A stretch of 64,000 nt of DNA, taken from positions 7,068,001 through 7,132,000 of the forward strand of contig CM073518.1 of NCBI GenBank assembly GCA_037074615.1, given 5' to 3'. A program made the translations under genes and the position numbers. Under the pieces are notes generated by a model. It had not been told where the DNA came from. It made no database searches and saw nothing but the letters and a program-made list of their open reading frames with translations. This DNA is from Leucaena leucocephala (lineage: Eukaryota; Streptophyta; Magnoliopsida; Fabales; Fabaceae). Positions 1 to 12,777 of this stretch are shown piece after piece (the stretch's first letter is position 1; every line of letters starts with the position of its first letter).

Positions 1-24
1 AATTTTGACAATTTAGGGAAGATT

Positions 25-988
25 GGAAATTATATATAAAATGCAATAAAACAATTATAAATATAATCATTTTTTTATTTTTTTGTTGATAATAAATAAA
101 TTTTATTTAATTATTTTATTTTTAGAAAACCTCTTTTTTAAGTTTTTATTAAGAAAATTAATTCCCAAGCCCTTATAATTTTCTTGAGTTTTGAATCAGG
201 TCCATTCCCTACATTCTTTTTTTTCCTTTTATCAAGTCGTTAAGTTTATTCTGTTAATTCCCTTCCTTTCTGATGTTTAAAAATGTTCAATAAAATTTAA
301 TCCTGTAAAAAATTTAGTCAATAACACGGCGGCGAACAACTGAATATATTTTTTACATTTGGATCTAACTACGCATAAAATAAAGCCACATATGAATCAG
401 AATCCCATATGCCATAGCCATAGCTTCTTGGGCAACCATCCTCGATGACAAGCTCATTGTAGCCGTCAAAACATCAAAAGTTCAGAAAGCCCATCCACCA
501 CAAGCCTCCATGATCACTCCCCCAAGTGTAGCAGCCCTGCGGAGAACGAGATTGAGATTCTCTCCAGAGTCCCAAGCTCTCGTCGCATCATCAACCTCAC
601 AGGCTTTTGCATGGACTTCAACCTCGACTTGATTCCTTCGCTCTGCCGTCTTGGAGGTTGCCCAAGAAACTATCTTCCGAGAACCCTTTTGTGGCTACCA
701 CCAGGTCCAAATACTCACTTTCTGATCTCCGGTCCCTTCTTATTCAGCTCACAATTCCATTCGGCCAAGGGCAATTTGGGAAGAGCACTGACTTTATTTT
801 CATATGTGGCTTTACTTTATGCTTAGTCAGATCCACGTTTAAAAGCTTGTCCAGCTGTCAGCCACCTTTATTTTTATACGTGGCTTTAAGAATTACAAGA
901 ATCCAATGAAATTTTTTTCCTTTTCAAGGTCAACTTTTATCTCCATTTCTACTTTGAATCGTATTCATGAACCAAATAGGGCTTTATG
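25..988 (+). repeat. Left arm of segmental duplication, copy A
   Basis: This stretch aligns by eye with 39,325-40,308 in the same orientation and order. Shared landmarks include the AT-rich lead (ttgataataaataaatttta), 'gagttttgaatcag', the segment 'tcttgggcaaccatcct', and 'gtggctttactttatgctta'. Similarity stops near 960-988, where an LTR begins. The copy may extend left of the window. Together with the VPS18 pseudogene at 34,843 it forms copy A of a direct duplication whose two halves were later separated by about 33.7 kb of inserted transposons. No intact gene is seen here. Confidence 0.75.
411..724 (+). pseudogene. Unrecognised coding-like segment, copy A
   Basis: One forward frame stays open from about 411 to the TGA at 722-724 and shows protein similarity to the forward frame at 39,702-40,010. 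The shared pattern is ASWATILDD, then LIVAV-TSKVQK, RFSP-SQ-L-ASS, and REP-CGYH. No start codon is present in this copy and I recognise no family. Copy B has a start codon but an early stop. The reverse strand also shows a short kinase-like string (ATKGFSEDSFLG) that I do not trust. It could be an exon relic of an old gene or only conserved non-coding DNA of the duplication. Confidence 0.35.
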
Positions 989-2628
989 TGTAACATTTCA
1001 AATTTTTTCTATCTGTATAAGATTAATAGAGAAAAAAGGTTATGAATATATTTGGATGATAAGTAGAAGAAAAGATAATGATTAGATAAAGTTTAAGTTA
1101 AAGAAAGAGAAAATGTATAAAGTTATAAAGTTAGAGGGACTAAATTATAAATAGTTAAAATTTAGGGACTAAACTATAAATAGTGAAAGTTTATGGATTA
1201 AATTGTAAATAGTAGAAAGTTCAAGGACCTAAATGGAGTTTTGAGATTTCAGGGACCAAATTGAAATTTCAAATTTAGGAGAAAGGGACTAAAATAGGAT
1301 TTGGCAATTTTAGGGACTAAAGTGCAATTTTGCTAAAATTAGGAGCAAAAGTGCAATTATGAAAAGATAAGCTAGAAAAAGGCTCAAAATTACCCGAAAA
1401 TATTTCGGTCCCAAAATTTATCAGTAAGTAGAGATAGACTTCGGCCCAGGCATATCTCTCAGAATTTTAATTTAGAATCCCGATAAATTGATATTAATTT
1501 TTGAAGTTTGGATAATTATGAATTTTAAAAAGAAAGAAATTAAAGAGAAAATGTTAGGTGGCATGTGAGGTGTCCTTGTGAGACCCACACTAATGCCATA
1601 TGGTGCCAAATGCAAAAGGAAAGGGTTATGCCATGTGCTAAATTGTATTAAAATAATATAAGAATTAAACTAATTATGATTAATGTTAATTAATCCAAAA
1701 ACTAACCAATCAAATTCAAGATTAAAGCATTGTAATAAATAGTTGAAGGATGGGTAAAATGGTCCCAAGACCATTGAAAATTTGCTATAAATACCTCTCA
1801 TTCTTGAAAAAATTGTGCACAAGAGAGAGCTAGGGGAAACTTTTGTGGTTTGAAAACTTGACCAAGGAAAATGCATTCCAAGACATTTAAAGACCAAGAG
1901 AGCTAAGGGATAAGGATTTGATTTGTGTATTTAAGAGGACAACCTCACATCAAGTAAAAGGACAAAGAGGAGGATAAAGAAAAGTAAAGCATCAAGGACC
2001 ATCAAGGACCATCAAGCATGGGAGGTGAAGATTATAGGATGATGTTATAGTATGTTTGTATAGTTATGTTATGAACAAGTTGTGGATTGTATTTATGTAA
2101 AGTTAGTTGATTAAAACTTTGTACTTGAACAAAGACTAATTTTGAGCAGTAACTTGTAGTCTATAATTAAAAATAGTAAATGATAGAATAAATACACAAT
2201 ATTTCACCAATATTTAGTTAACATGTCAAGCTTCATTTTGACACCAAGAATGTTTTATTTCAATGTCTATACAAGAAGAACGAATTTTTTAAAATTAAGG
2301 TTCATAAACTGTTTTTAGGATTTTTAACCAAATGAACAGTTGACTTTGACACCAGAACTGACTTAGTTGACTAGTCAATTGGTCTAAGGCATATTTTTCC
2401 CATAAACTTCAATAAGTTAGCTTCGATTAGCTTTTTGAATCACTTCATTTCAATTTTTTTAGAATTAATTATAATTTTTTAAAATTCGTTGTCAAATATG
2501 GAAATACCAAATGAACAGCAACCGTGAATTTGAAAATTTCATATTTTAAGATTGAACTTCAATAGACTTGTAAGTAGTTCTAATTGCTACCAAATGACTT
2601 CTGAGGCATTTTAAAGTAAGGTGTTACA
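989..2628 (+). mobile_element. 5' LTR of decayed Tekay/Del-like Ty3/gypsy element (T1)
   Basis: It begins TGTAACATTTC and ends GTGTTACA, the inverted-repeat ends typical of Tekay/Del chromovirus LTRs. Within it are tandem runs of the 'agggactaaattataaatag' type (about 1,135-1,260) and a TATA-like 'gctataaatacct' near 1,784. It is followed by a degenerate iMet primer-binding site, TAGTATCAGAGC. The same sequence recurs from 9,381 as the 3' LTR; relative to that copy this one lacks about 430 bp, near 1,510. The 5 bp before it are TTATG, but the matching TSD is lost because the 3' LTR is truncated. Confidence 0.75.
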
Positions 2629-2632
2629 TTTT

Positions 2633-2644
2633 TAGTATCAGAGC
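2633..2644 (+). other. Degenerate primer-binding site (tRNA-iMet type)
   Basis: TAGTATCAGAGC directly after the LTR end differs by one base from the plant initiator-methionine tRNA complement TGGTATCAGAGC. It marks 989-2,628 as a 5' LTR and sets the element's orientation as forward. Confidence 0.65.
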
Positions 2645-4010
2645 AAAGTTTATGACATCAGATATAATAATTTTTAAGCCCTAATCTTAAATAGTAAATA
2701 TTTTGTCTAAGATAGGGGTACAATTAGAATGTTAATCATGATATGAGATATGTGGTATGTGATGTTTTAAATGTTTTGTATGTGTACATAGTTTGTTTTG
2801 TTGTATGAATATATGTGTATTTGAGAATTGTTGTGTATGTTTGTGATTGTGTTTCCAATTATTGGTAGAGTCCCGGAATGAGGTGACTAATAATCAAAGC
2901 AATGGCCCAAGCACAAAGTAAAGGCCTTGACATGAGTACATAGCATAAGATTCTAGCATAGAACAGAAGGTTCTAGCCTAGTGATGCTCTGAATTAGTTA
3001 AATGTTAGAATTCTTAGTAAACCAATAGAATGGTAAAGTCTTAGTAGTCGCGACGAGCCAGTACTCTGGTTGCAACGAATAGACACAAAAAATTTGAGTC
3101 ACGACGAGCTAGTGTGCTGGACGCTACTAAAAGTGACAGTGATCCTCAAATGGGTATGTTGCATTATACCCTAGCCTTACAACCTTACGAGACAATATTC
3201 AAAGACACAGTTATAGTAGACTGGTCTTAGTCAGCCAATACCTCAGGGGTCTTGTGTTTTTTAACACGATGTGACTGGACTAAGTAGAAAAACGACTGGG
3301 AAGCAGTTTCCTCTGCTGACAGAGACAGGAGTTGATCAGTCTAAGGTCAAAGAAGTTAACTAGTCCAAGATCAAGAGAGTTAAGATACAAGAGTTAGCTT
3401 AAGGTAGCGCTAAGCGGAATGAAATAGAATCGTTCTATGAACCTAAAATTCCTAGGAGCAGAGACTAGATATTATAGTAATGATAAGAACGAAAGTACCA
3501 ACCTCGCTGAAGTTTATTGGCTAGAGGATGGGCATGAGATACATATGTAGACAAGTCAGATAGTACGATGTACGGAGACGCGAATGACCAGTTTAAGGGA
3601 ATGGTCAAGAGCATATTTTTCATGTAATGACCAGAAAGTAACCGCAGTCCAGTCAAGAACAGATTAGGACTAGCGGATAGGCAAAAGCAGTTAAGAAGTA
3701 GAAGAGTATCCAGTTATGAAAGAGAAGTTTACTATGCTTAGAAAGAGAAAGGTAGCAACAGCTCAAAGATGAAGAGACTTCCCTTTTTAAGAAAGAGTAA
3801 TAAGCAAGAGCCAGATAACGTAATTAAAGGTTGATTCTGTACCATAGCAAGGGGGTAATGTGGCAACCTAAGCTAGATGAGTAAATGTAGCCTTGTAAAA
3901 GATAAGGCAGTAAAATGAAGTAGTTATTTCAGATTCCTGGATAAATAAATAGGATATGAAAGATAGTGTGATAAATGAAGTATAGACAGAGTATCTAGAC
4001 TTAGTTAAAT
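2645..4010 (+). mobile_element. Non-coding internal region of T1, left part
   Basis: This is a decayed retrotransposon leader. The stretch near 2,945-3,000 (gattctagcatagaacagaaggttctag) matches the leader of the reverse-strand Tekay element near 12,680-12,720. No gag or pol reading frame survives. Short open frames here lack recognisable domains. T1 therefore looks like a non-autonomous or fully decayed derivative. Confidence 0.5.
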
Positions 4011-7000
4011 TGAAACATCCTTAATCTCATGCTTACATATACTCAATTGGAAGGAACACCATTTTACCTTAGAAACATGAATTTCCCAGAGTTAGGCTAC
4101 CGGGTGTTCACTTGGTAATTTCAGATTACACCATGAACTTTGGAAATTCATAATTAAATCTAGAAAAATCAAAATGAGGTGTTTCAAATTTATAATGAAA
4201 TCTATTTCATTAAACTTTGAGGAAAAAATATGAAAATGAGATTTCCTTGTCCAAATGAAATCAGTTTATTCGTTGAAAAATACTGTTTATTTGGTAAATC
4301 TTGAACTTCCAGATTCTGTGTCTCATTTTCAAAAATTCATTTATCTTTGTATACTTATCCAAATGAGGTGTATTATATATGGATTTAAATATACATATAT
4401 CTACTTTAAGCTCATAAAATTTCGTGGAAAATTCATTCATTTGCTATATGAAAACTGCGTATGAATCCCGCTGCCTCTCAGGGCTCGTTTTATCTTGATC
4501 CAGATTTTAGGTCCAACTTTGAGAAATCATATCAATTCGAAAACTTAACCAAATTAGGCGTTCTTGGTGTCCAATTAAAGCTATGGATCTTATCTATGTT
4601 CATGCCAAATTTCATGTGAAAATTCGTCGAAAAAGTCACTCAAATGATCGATGGAAACGTTATGCCTCGGTTGGTTCCAGTGAGTGCATACGTTTTTACA
4701 TACCATACAATCTTTCCTAGGGTAAATACATGCCATCTAGGTCATATACACATTATTCTTTCACAATTACCCTCTTCCTTGAGAAGTTCCAGCATCTAGA
4801 GCATGATTACATACATATGGAAGGAATGAGATTTCATAGAAATCTTAATAGCAAGTCATACAAACTATAAGGTTATGCATGCTTGATTAAATGCCTAACA
4901 TGTTATCATGCAATGGGAGCTAATTCATGATCATACATAAGCAAACTCTAACATGCATATTGTCATGACATAGGTTGAAAGGAGTTGCACATACTCATAA
5001 CTCATTAACATCATCATAATCATCATCGCATAACATATCATGCTCAACCAAACTTTATGCATAACAAGCAAGCATATTAATCAAACAACATAAGTTTATA
5101 GTTAGGTATTCTTGCTACCTCTTATGTATCTTTGTAAGTTCCTTCTTGGCTTGATCCTTCCTTCCCACAAATGTCAAAACCTAGGCATAATCAAACAATT
5201 ACCAAGTTACAACTCAATTCAAACCATTCTCAAGACTAGGGTTTCATTAAGTCCCTTTCTTTCTCTACTTTGTGACTTAGGTTTACATCCTTCCAAACTA
5301 AACTCTCATGGTTCATTCCCACATAATTTTTCATGTAGAATCAAAATATGCATTAAAAAATTCCAGAATCCAATTGCATCTTTCACTTCTGTATAGAACC
5401 GAAAAGTGACCTCTTGTTTCCCAAAAATTATCATTTTGATTCCAATGCTTCCAATACTTGTTTCCCTACTATAACCCCACACAATTTTCCATTTTAAACT
5501 CATTCGAAGCATCAAAACCATGAAATTCCAACATATGAACAGTGATTTCGTACTGTACAGAACAGAACATGATCTTGGATTCACAAACATACTTGAATTC
5601 CTAAGCCATTACCACTTGATTCTAGCTTGTTTAAGCTTGTCTAAACTATCCATAACATAAAACTCATGTTCTTTTCACACATACACAGAAATTCCAGCAG
5701 CACCTCCACAAGATTTAAATTTAAAAAACCACTTAAACTCAAGAGCAAATCTACTAGAACATAGTCTAGGATCAAGAGGATTAATTACCTTGATGTTTCT
5801 TCCAAAGTGCTTGCTTCCTCTTGGCTTGAGTTTTCAATTTGCAAGAGTTTCCCCTAGGTTCCTCATGCATGCCAAAATGAATCTGAAATTGGGGGTATTT
5901 ATAGACAATTTTGGGTGGAAATGAAAGGCCAAGATCATTTTGGTTACTATTTGATCTTGTGGCTTAGATTTAATCTTGGAATTTCTTTTCTTTTTCATTT
6001 ATGACATCACCTTGATGACATCACTCAAGGGACAACTCATGGGACACCTAATCAGCCATGTGACTCAAATGGAAGAGCCAAGAAGCCTCTGGAAATTTTT
6101 CAGTCCAATCCGGTACCATCCCGGTCCGATTCCTCGAAAACTGGACTGTTTTCTGAATCTAATTTTTTTGAGATTCCATATTATGTCTTCTGACCTTAAA
6201 TTCAGTATCTAGGTTCTTTATATCATTGACATTTTTATACTAGGTCTAAACTTAATTATAGATCCCTTGTGAAATGACCAAAATACCCTTGGTGCCCTTT
6301 CTTGCTCTATATTAACCCTAAAGGCAAAATCATCATTTCACACCTTTTTGTACCTTGTCAGAGCATATACTGACTCTGACTAACCTCACCTGTGTAGACC
6401 TTGGCATTTTGGCCTGTCCAAAATGATCAAAATGCCCTCCATTCATCTATTTCTCCTTAAGACAACACAGGGGCATTTTTGTAATTTCACACTTTTTCGG
6501 GGTTCCACTGGACACTGGCCCACCTATCAGTCCAGGTGTCTTATTGGGCCTTTGATGACGCCATTTTTGGGCCTTTTAGGGTCCATTACCTTTCTTGCAC
6601 GTTTCACGAGAAATCTCTCCCGACCATATTCATCGGGTACTTTTGCCATTATACATCGTTTCTACACGTCTCCGGACACCAGCTCCTTTTATCAGATAGA
6701 CTAGCATACTGCGTCCAAGCATCTCTTTGGGTCATAACAGGCATCTGACCGATGTCATCTGACCTCATTCAGTCTCAGTTTGAATACCGATAAATCTCCT
6801 AATCGGATCCCCCGGGTCACACACTCAGTATGAATTTACTAATTTGTGAATAACTTTTTCTACCGACCTCCTTTCGATATTCTGTCAGTTCCTTGACATC
6901 CATCTCAACAGGACGCATCCTCCTGTAATTTCTCACTTATATCTGAGATTTAGGATATCCGATAAGAATTTTTTATACTTTTAGACTATCAGATACATTT

Positions 7001-7400
7001 TGGCTATCTGGAGTCCTGAGAAAATTCCTGTATTAAGCTGGATTACCCAACATCATTTGCTCTATCTACTGGTGAAATGTGGGACTGAAATGCTTTCGAG
7101 CAGTCCAAACCACTTCTGGTCTAACTTTCTTTAATTACACTTTAGCCCTTAGAAACTTTTCTTCTTTTCAATTAAGTCCTTTAAATTTGGCTAAAATTAC
7201 ATTTAAAGACCCCACATTTTTGTCTACTTTTCCTTTTTAGCCTTAAACTTTTCATAATTGCACTTAAGTCCTTACATTTTCTTTCTTTTATAATTTAATC
7301 CCTTTCTTTGCATAAATGGCCACATCTTTTCCTGAAAATCTCACATATATTATGTACAAACTGTACATACCATCAAGTACAGAAAATTAGGGATATTACA
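4011..7400 (-). mobile_element. Solo LTR of Tekay-like family T3, inverted
   Basis: Read on the minus strand it starts TGTAATATCCCTAATTTTC (right end 7,400) and ends ATGTTTCA (left end 4,011). The flanks TAAAT (4,006-4,010) and TAAAC (7,401-7,405) form a 5-bp TSD with one mismatch. It shares a body with the LTR split across 22,683-31,092: an 'agggcattttggtcatttc'-like block, a TATA box (plus-strand 'gggtatttatag' near 5,896), and a hairpin GAGATTTC-ATA-GAAATCTt at 4,828-4,846. No internal region is present, so it is a solo LTR, about 3.39 kb, nested in T1. Confidence 0.75.
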
Positions 7401-8917
7401 TAAACCCTTTAGGCATTAGAGTTTATGTTAGGATTAAAGTTAGGATAGAAAGCTAAGAATGAAACCTGATATAGGATAGCAATAGGAAAATACCTAGGAT
7501 GATAGACAGTCTCAGCAAGTAGGACAGTCAGTTACAACATGATGATTGGGGTTATTCAGGTTTTTTTACAAGCTTGTGAATACAGTACTCAAGGTTATTT
7601 CTTATGGTAGGGTTACAGCAAGTACCAAGAGGGTGGTAGTGTTATAACTCTATCAAAAGAAATGATATATTGTAAGAACAACAGAATAGTAAAGAGATTA
7701 TTTTTAGATCACTCTTCAGATAAGCGTTAGATCTAAAACAGATAACTCTCAGATATAGCTAGATTCAGATAAGTGATCACTCTTCAGATAAGAGTTAGAT
7801 ATGATACATATTACTTTTCAAATAAGAGTACAATTTAGACCTAGATTGCTTTTAGATAGAGCACAATTCAGATATAGGTTGCTCACAGATAGAGTATAGA
7901 TTCATATGAGAAGTTATGATACAGATCTGTAGTAACAGAAGGCAATTGTAGATTGCGATTGCAGGTGGTTAGGTCATGATTGCACACGGCAACAACCCAT
8001 AGTAAGCCACAGTAAAGTAAGAAAGCTAAGAAGGAACTCTTGAATAAGAGAGGGAATAAGTAAAGTCTTGATAGATAATAAAGGCTACTGGATACAATTT
8101 TAAAAACAAATTTATGGGTTGAGTTATCAACATAAAGGGAGTAGCTAACCCTATAAAGTGTTGATTAATTTATCTAGAGAAAGTGTTTATAATGTGTTTA
8201 TCATATAGCCCCTATTATATACATATTGAACTTAGTTTTCTTTTAAACGCAGACAGAGTGCAAGTTCAAATCTGAGTACTGGCATTCAAAAGATTGTAGA
8301 ACTATGACTAAAGAACAGAGGAGAGAACCCCAAATGTCTTAAGAACAGACAAGTATGAGCAGATAGATCCTCCAGATGAGGATAAAGAGATTAAAAGGTT
8401 AGAGAGACCCAGAGAAGAGGGTATAAGGCAAAGTAAAGTTAGAACATCAAGTTATGAGGAAGAGTATGCTAGGGGTCAGAGCTATATGAAGTATAACCTA
8501 GCCTTAACCTAGCAACACATTCCAGTTAAGTGTGCTCAGGCTAGAGAAGTACAGGATGGGTGACCCACTAGGAAGTATAGTGTTGAGACACAAGGTTATA
8601 AAGGAGTTATAGTATACTAAGAAATAACATTGCTAGCTAGCACAAAAAGAAAGAATAGCATGACTAAAGAATAGCATGATCAAATAATAGAATGATCAAA
8701 GAATAGCATAAGCAAAAAGTAGCATAATTGACAGCAAAGAATAGCATAAGTACTTAGTAGAGAGAAAATAAGAGACTTCAGTATCCCTTGTATCAGTTCC
8801 AAATAGAGTAACTTTATAGAAAGAAAGAGATGGATGAAAAGTATTTTGTTATATCAGTTCCAAGAAGAGGAACTGTGAAAAGGAAAGGGATAGCTATATA
8901 GAAAAGTATTTCAAGTA
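7401..8917 (+). mobile_element. Non-coding internal region of T1, right part
   Basis: AT-rich decayed sequence continues the T1 interior after the nested solo LTR. It includes short degenerate tandem motifs around 7,690-7,900 (variants of 'cagataagagttagat' / 'cagatataggttgctc') and around 8,650-8,760 ('gaatagcat-a-caaa' repeats). No coding frame is convincing. Confidence 0.4.
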
Positions 8918-9380
8918 GCTATTCGTGTGGATACCGGTAGAGGAAGCCGATCTGAGTTATCGACTTCTTGCGATCGAGAAAAGAGCACCAGGTACGACAA
9001 AGTCATGACCAGTTGACATATAGGTCGCGACTAAATTGGCATCTGAACGTCAGAAATCTGAAAAGAGACGACAGGTCGTGACTAGTAGCAGAGGAAGTCA
9101 CGACTGAAAACTCTAGAGACGACAGGTCGCGACTAGAAGTTGAGTAGGTCACGACTGAAAACTCCAGAGGCGACAGGTCGTGACTAGAAGTTGAGGAGGT
9201 GGCGACTGAAAACTCCAGAGGCGAAGAGTCGCGACTAGTGGATACTGAGGTCGCGACTACGGCTAGAATACTGAAGGTAACACTTCTTTCTCCTTAACTT
9301 AAACACATTCGGTAGATCCTGACAGGGAATGAAAAAAATTTTAAAGTTAATTTCCGCTGCGTGTCTTCCAATTCCCTTCA
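8918..9380 (+). mobile_element. 3' fragment of copia-like LTR with GTCGCGAC repeats
   Basis: It matches the last part of the copia LTRs at 26,273-28,172 and 23,332-28,575, from 'gctattcgtgtggata' to the LTR end 'cttccaattcccttCA'. The 5' three quarters of the LTR are missing. Between 9,000 and 9,260 it holds alternating GTCGCGAC-type palindromes, many decayed to GTCGTGAC or GTCACGAC, separated by 'tagaagttgaggag' and 'tgaaaactccagaggc'. Its right edge abuts the T1 3' LTR, which lacks its first two bases. Confidence 0.7.
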
Positions 9381-10720
9381 TAACATCCCAAATTTTCCCT
9401 ATCTGTATAAGACTAATAGAGAAAAAATATTATGAAGGGATTGGGATGATAATCAGAAGAAAAGATAATGATTATATAAGGTTTAAGTCAAAGAAAGAGA
9501 GAATGTATAAAGTTATAAAGCCAAAGGGACTAAACTGTAAATAGTTAAAGTTCAGGGACTAAACTATAAATAGTGAAAGTCTAGGGACTAAATTATAAAT
9601 ACTGGAAAGTTCAAGGACCTAAATGGAGTTTTGAGATTTAAGGGACCAAATTGGAATTTCAAATTTGGGAGAAAGGGACTAAAATGGAATTTGGCAATTT
9701 CAGGAACTAAAGTGTAATTTTACCAAATTCAGGGGTAAAAGTGTAATTATGGAAAGATGCGCAAGAAAAAGGTCTAAAATTGCCTGAAAATGTTTCAGTC
9801 CCAAAATTTACCTATAGACTTCGGGCTAGGCATATCTCTCAGAATTTTGATTTAAGATCCCGATAAATTGATATTAATTTTAAAGTCTGGAAATTAGTAT
9901 AATATCTTCCAGACATCAGAATCAGATAAAATTTTGTAGTAAATTCTTTTAATTAATAAAAAAATTTATGAAACTAACAAAAGTAAAAAAGGAGTCCTGT
10001 AGAATTAATTATAAAATTTAAGGTGAAATCGGACACCGATAAAGGATTTAAAGAAAACATATAGAATTTTTATTAGGACTTCTGAGTCTAAAAAAATTAT
10101 AAGATTTTGCAAGAAATTTATTTTATAGTAGAATAAATTTATAAAAATGTTAGAACCATTAAAAGAATTTTATAGAATTTATTTCAAAAATTAAGGTTAT
10201 TTAAGAATATCGGTATAAGGGAAGTGCATTAGGATATATGCTAATTAGCAATTGGACTCAAGAAGAGGCCCAAATGGCATCACATGAAGACCCAAGAAGC
10301 CCAAGTTAGTGTATTGGAGCACAAGTTGATCTTTGGATAATTTATGAATTTTAAAAAGGACGAAATTAAAGAGGTAAGGTTAGGTGGCATGTGAGGTCAT
10401 TGTGGGACCTACACTAATGCCAAATGGCGCCAATTGTAAGAGGAAAGGGTTATATCATGTGCTAAATTATATTAAAATAATATAAGAATTAAGCTAATTA
10501 TGATTAAGGTTAATTAATAAAAAAATTAACTAATCAAATTCAAGATTAAAGCATTATAATAAATAGTTGAAGGAGTAAATTGGTCCCAAAACCCTTAAAA
10601 ACTTGCTATAAATTCCCCCATTCTTCACAAAATTGTGCACAAGAGAGAGCTAAGGGGAAATTCTTGTGGTTTGAAAACTTGACCAAGGTAAAGGCATTCC
10701 AAGACATTTAAAAACTAAGA
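9381..10720 (+). mobile_element. Truncated 3' LTR of T1
   Basis: This is homologous to 991-1,900: 'taacatcccaaatttt', 'atctgtataagactaatagag', the 'gggactaaa' runs, 'cataaattcccccattc' type TATA region near 10,607, and 'gaccaaggtaaaggcattcc'. It contains about 430 bp around 9,890-10,320 that the 5' LTR has lost. It stops abruptly at 10,720 where another LTR (TGTTAGATTTAGG) starts. The remaining about 700 bp of the LTR were not found to the right. Confidence 0.65.
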
Positions 10721-12110
10721 TGTTAGATTTAGGTAGATAGGCTGGATCACCCAAGTGGGTGAATTGGGTGAACAACGACTTCTAAAAACTTTTGAAACTC
10801 TTTGAAAAACTTGATGATTAAAATTGTATAATTTGAAAAGCTATGATTTAAAATAAGTTGTAATCTTGGTCTTTTCTTGACCTACGTCCAGTTCTCAACT
10901 TCTCACTGAGTTTTTCTAATCCACTATATACCAAGATTACAACGGGCTCTTAGTAGCATTTACAAGTTCAATTTTCATAGCTAATCAAGTACCACATCAA
11001 ACTTGAGATTACACCATACTTCCAATGGAAACACTCCCCCTTAAATAGATACGAGTAATTCCCAACCTTGAATCCCCTGATTCTAAGGTTTTGCTCTCAG
11101 ATAAGAAAATGATAGAGGGTAAATCTAACTCTTAGATATAGTAAATAGATAGACATTGAAGCTTACTGTAAATCTCTCTCTCAAGGAATAATACATGAAG
11201 AGTGGAGAGTTTGAATATTTTCTGGGTTACTGACTATTGGATGCTTTCATGGATCGTTGATATCTCATCATCATATTATTGTTCGTCGTCTCCAACCTCT
11301 TAACTTTGAATGCTCTTCTATTTATAGTTATCTTGTGACCATGGAGCATTATTTCTGTTGAGGCTTTTTTCTGTTAAGTTTTCTTCTCATTAGAAATATG
11401 ACTGTTGAACTAGTCGTTGTAACTATTGAGGCTTTTTGTCTTTTTGTCGTTGATTGTCCGTTAGCTTTTATCTCGACCTATTCTCGTCTCTAGCTTTGAA
11501 CTCAACTTAGTCTGATCTTCTGTTAGTAATCCTGTAAACACTTCAAGATTCAATTATTAGTAAATAAACATGTGAAGTGAGGATTTGATGAAATGAATTT
11601 AAACTTCAATATAATGAATCACAGCAGGAATGATATGAGAATAATGTATACTCAGTCATATGAGTTAATATTTGATAGCTCAATCAATGATTAAGTGTAT
11701 AAAATAAATTTAGTTATAAATACTTCAAGATTATATAAAGTTTCAGCTTGCTTTCAAATATTATTCTATATTAATCGATTACCTTATTGATTAATTAGAA
11801 CTAATGTATGAAATAGAAAACAAACCATTATACTGAATGGATTATTCAATCATATATAATACAATTTTATGATGATAAGTTTCCCAAAAGATCTGTCATG
11901 AAGAATAATGAGAAACATAGGTATTTTATTACTTAAATCCTTCATTTAAAATATGAAATGAGTTTATAGCTTAAAACAGAGATTTATATCAAACTTCTGG
12001 AGTCTCTAGATCAGAAAAGAACTCTTCATTAATCACATCATTTACATCTAGGCATACAGTTCTTACAACTAAGTCACCCTTACAGCTATGGTTCTTCTTA
12101 ACCATTCTTA
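10721..12110 (+). mobile_element. Copia-like LTR or LTR fragment (possibly SIRE/Maximus type)
   Basis: It begins TGTTAGATTTAGG and soon carries 'ggatcacccaagtgggtgaa', which resembles the 'GGGGGTGAAT' block near the start of SIRE-like LTRs. The rest is AT-rich without reading frames. The right edge is not defined: I could find no CA end with a TSD matching TAAGA (10,716-10,720). The family assignment rests on the first 60 bp only. Confidence 0.35.
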
Positions 12111-12762
12111 GGGTCGACATCAGGGGATTTTGGAGACTCTGTCTGTGGTAAGAGCAAATATCTTTCCTAGGGATGTAGCATGCTTAGGGCAACCTCTCGC
12201 AAAGTGGCCTTTCTTACCACAACTGCTTTGCCCTGCTCAACACTCCCATGTGCCATGGCTCTTTCCACCACTTCGATATCTCTGTTCTCCAACCTGATCC
12301 TCTCCTTGATCAGTCCCCTGCCTGAACTATTGCCTCTTTCTGTTGCTATTCATTGGCTTCACAACTTGAGCTACCTCCCAGAGTGCTCTTAGCCAATACT
12401 TCTTTATCTCTTTTCTCTTTCTCTTGATCCTAGCGAACTTGAGTCATAGGGATCTCATTCATCCTCTCTTATTATCACTTTGGTTCTCTAGGGTACTCTT
12501 CCCTAGGTCTACTACTTCTCCGTGATGGAATCCCTCTACTTAGAGAACATCAGCCCATCACATCTCTAGCCTTAGGCCATGTCCTAGGATCATTCCTAGA
12601 CAAATCTCATTCTAGCTATCTCATCAAACTTTTATAAACCTCTATGTACTCTAGGGAAATAACCTTTCTAAATCAAAGCATCACTGAGCCAGAACCTTCT
12701 GTTCTGTGCTAGAATCTTATGCTCTGATCCAGAATCCTTTCTGGTTGATGCCAGAACCTATT
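12111..12762 (-). pseudogene. Leader and gag 5' relic of reverse-strand Tekay element
   Basis: On the minus strand, after the primer-binding site, come a leader with 'ctagcacagaacagaaggttctgg' like that of T1 and then a gag-like start: residues MPRTWPKAR, later REEYPREPK and ERIRLENRDIEVVERA. Chromovirus Gag starts often look like this, with a basic MPRTR start followed by an acidic or charged coiled region. Several in-frame stops break it. It ends near 12,111, and no protease, RT or integrase of this element is seen. Confidence 0.45.
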
Positions 12763-12774
12763 GCTCTGATACCA
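12763..12774 (-). other. Primer-binding site, tRNA-iMet (minus strand)
   Basis: The plus strand reads GCTCTGATACCA, so the minus strand reads TGGTATCAGAGC, an exact match to the plant initiator tRNA complement. It lies 3 bp inside the LTR end at 12,778 and fixes this LTR as a 5' LTR in reverse orientation. Confidence 0.8.
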
Positions 12775-12777
12775 AAA

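Noticed and set aside
411..760. Kinase-like string ATKGFSEDSFLG on the minus strand of the duplicated left arm
   Set aside because: It is a single short match, not conserved in copy B (ATIWFSRDSLLG), and with no further kinase motifs in order.
5112..5590. Overlapping open frames of about 94 codons on both strands
   Set aside because: They lie inside a reverse-strand solo LTR, have no recognisable domain, and are explained by low stop density.
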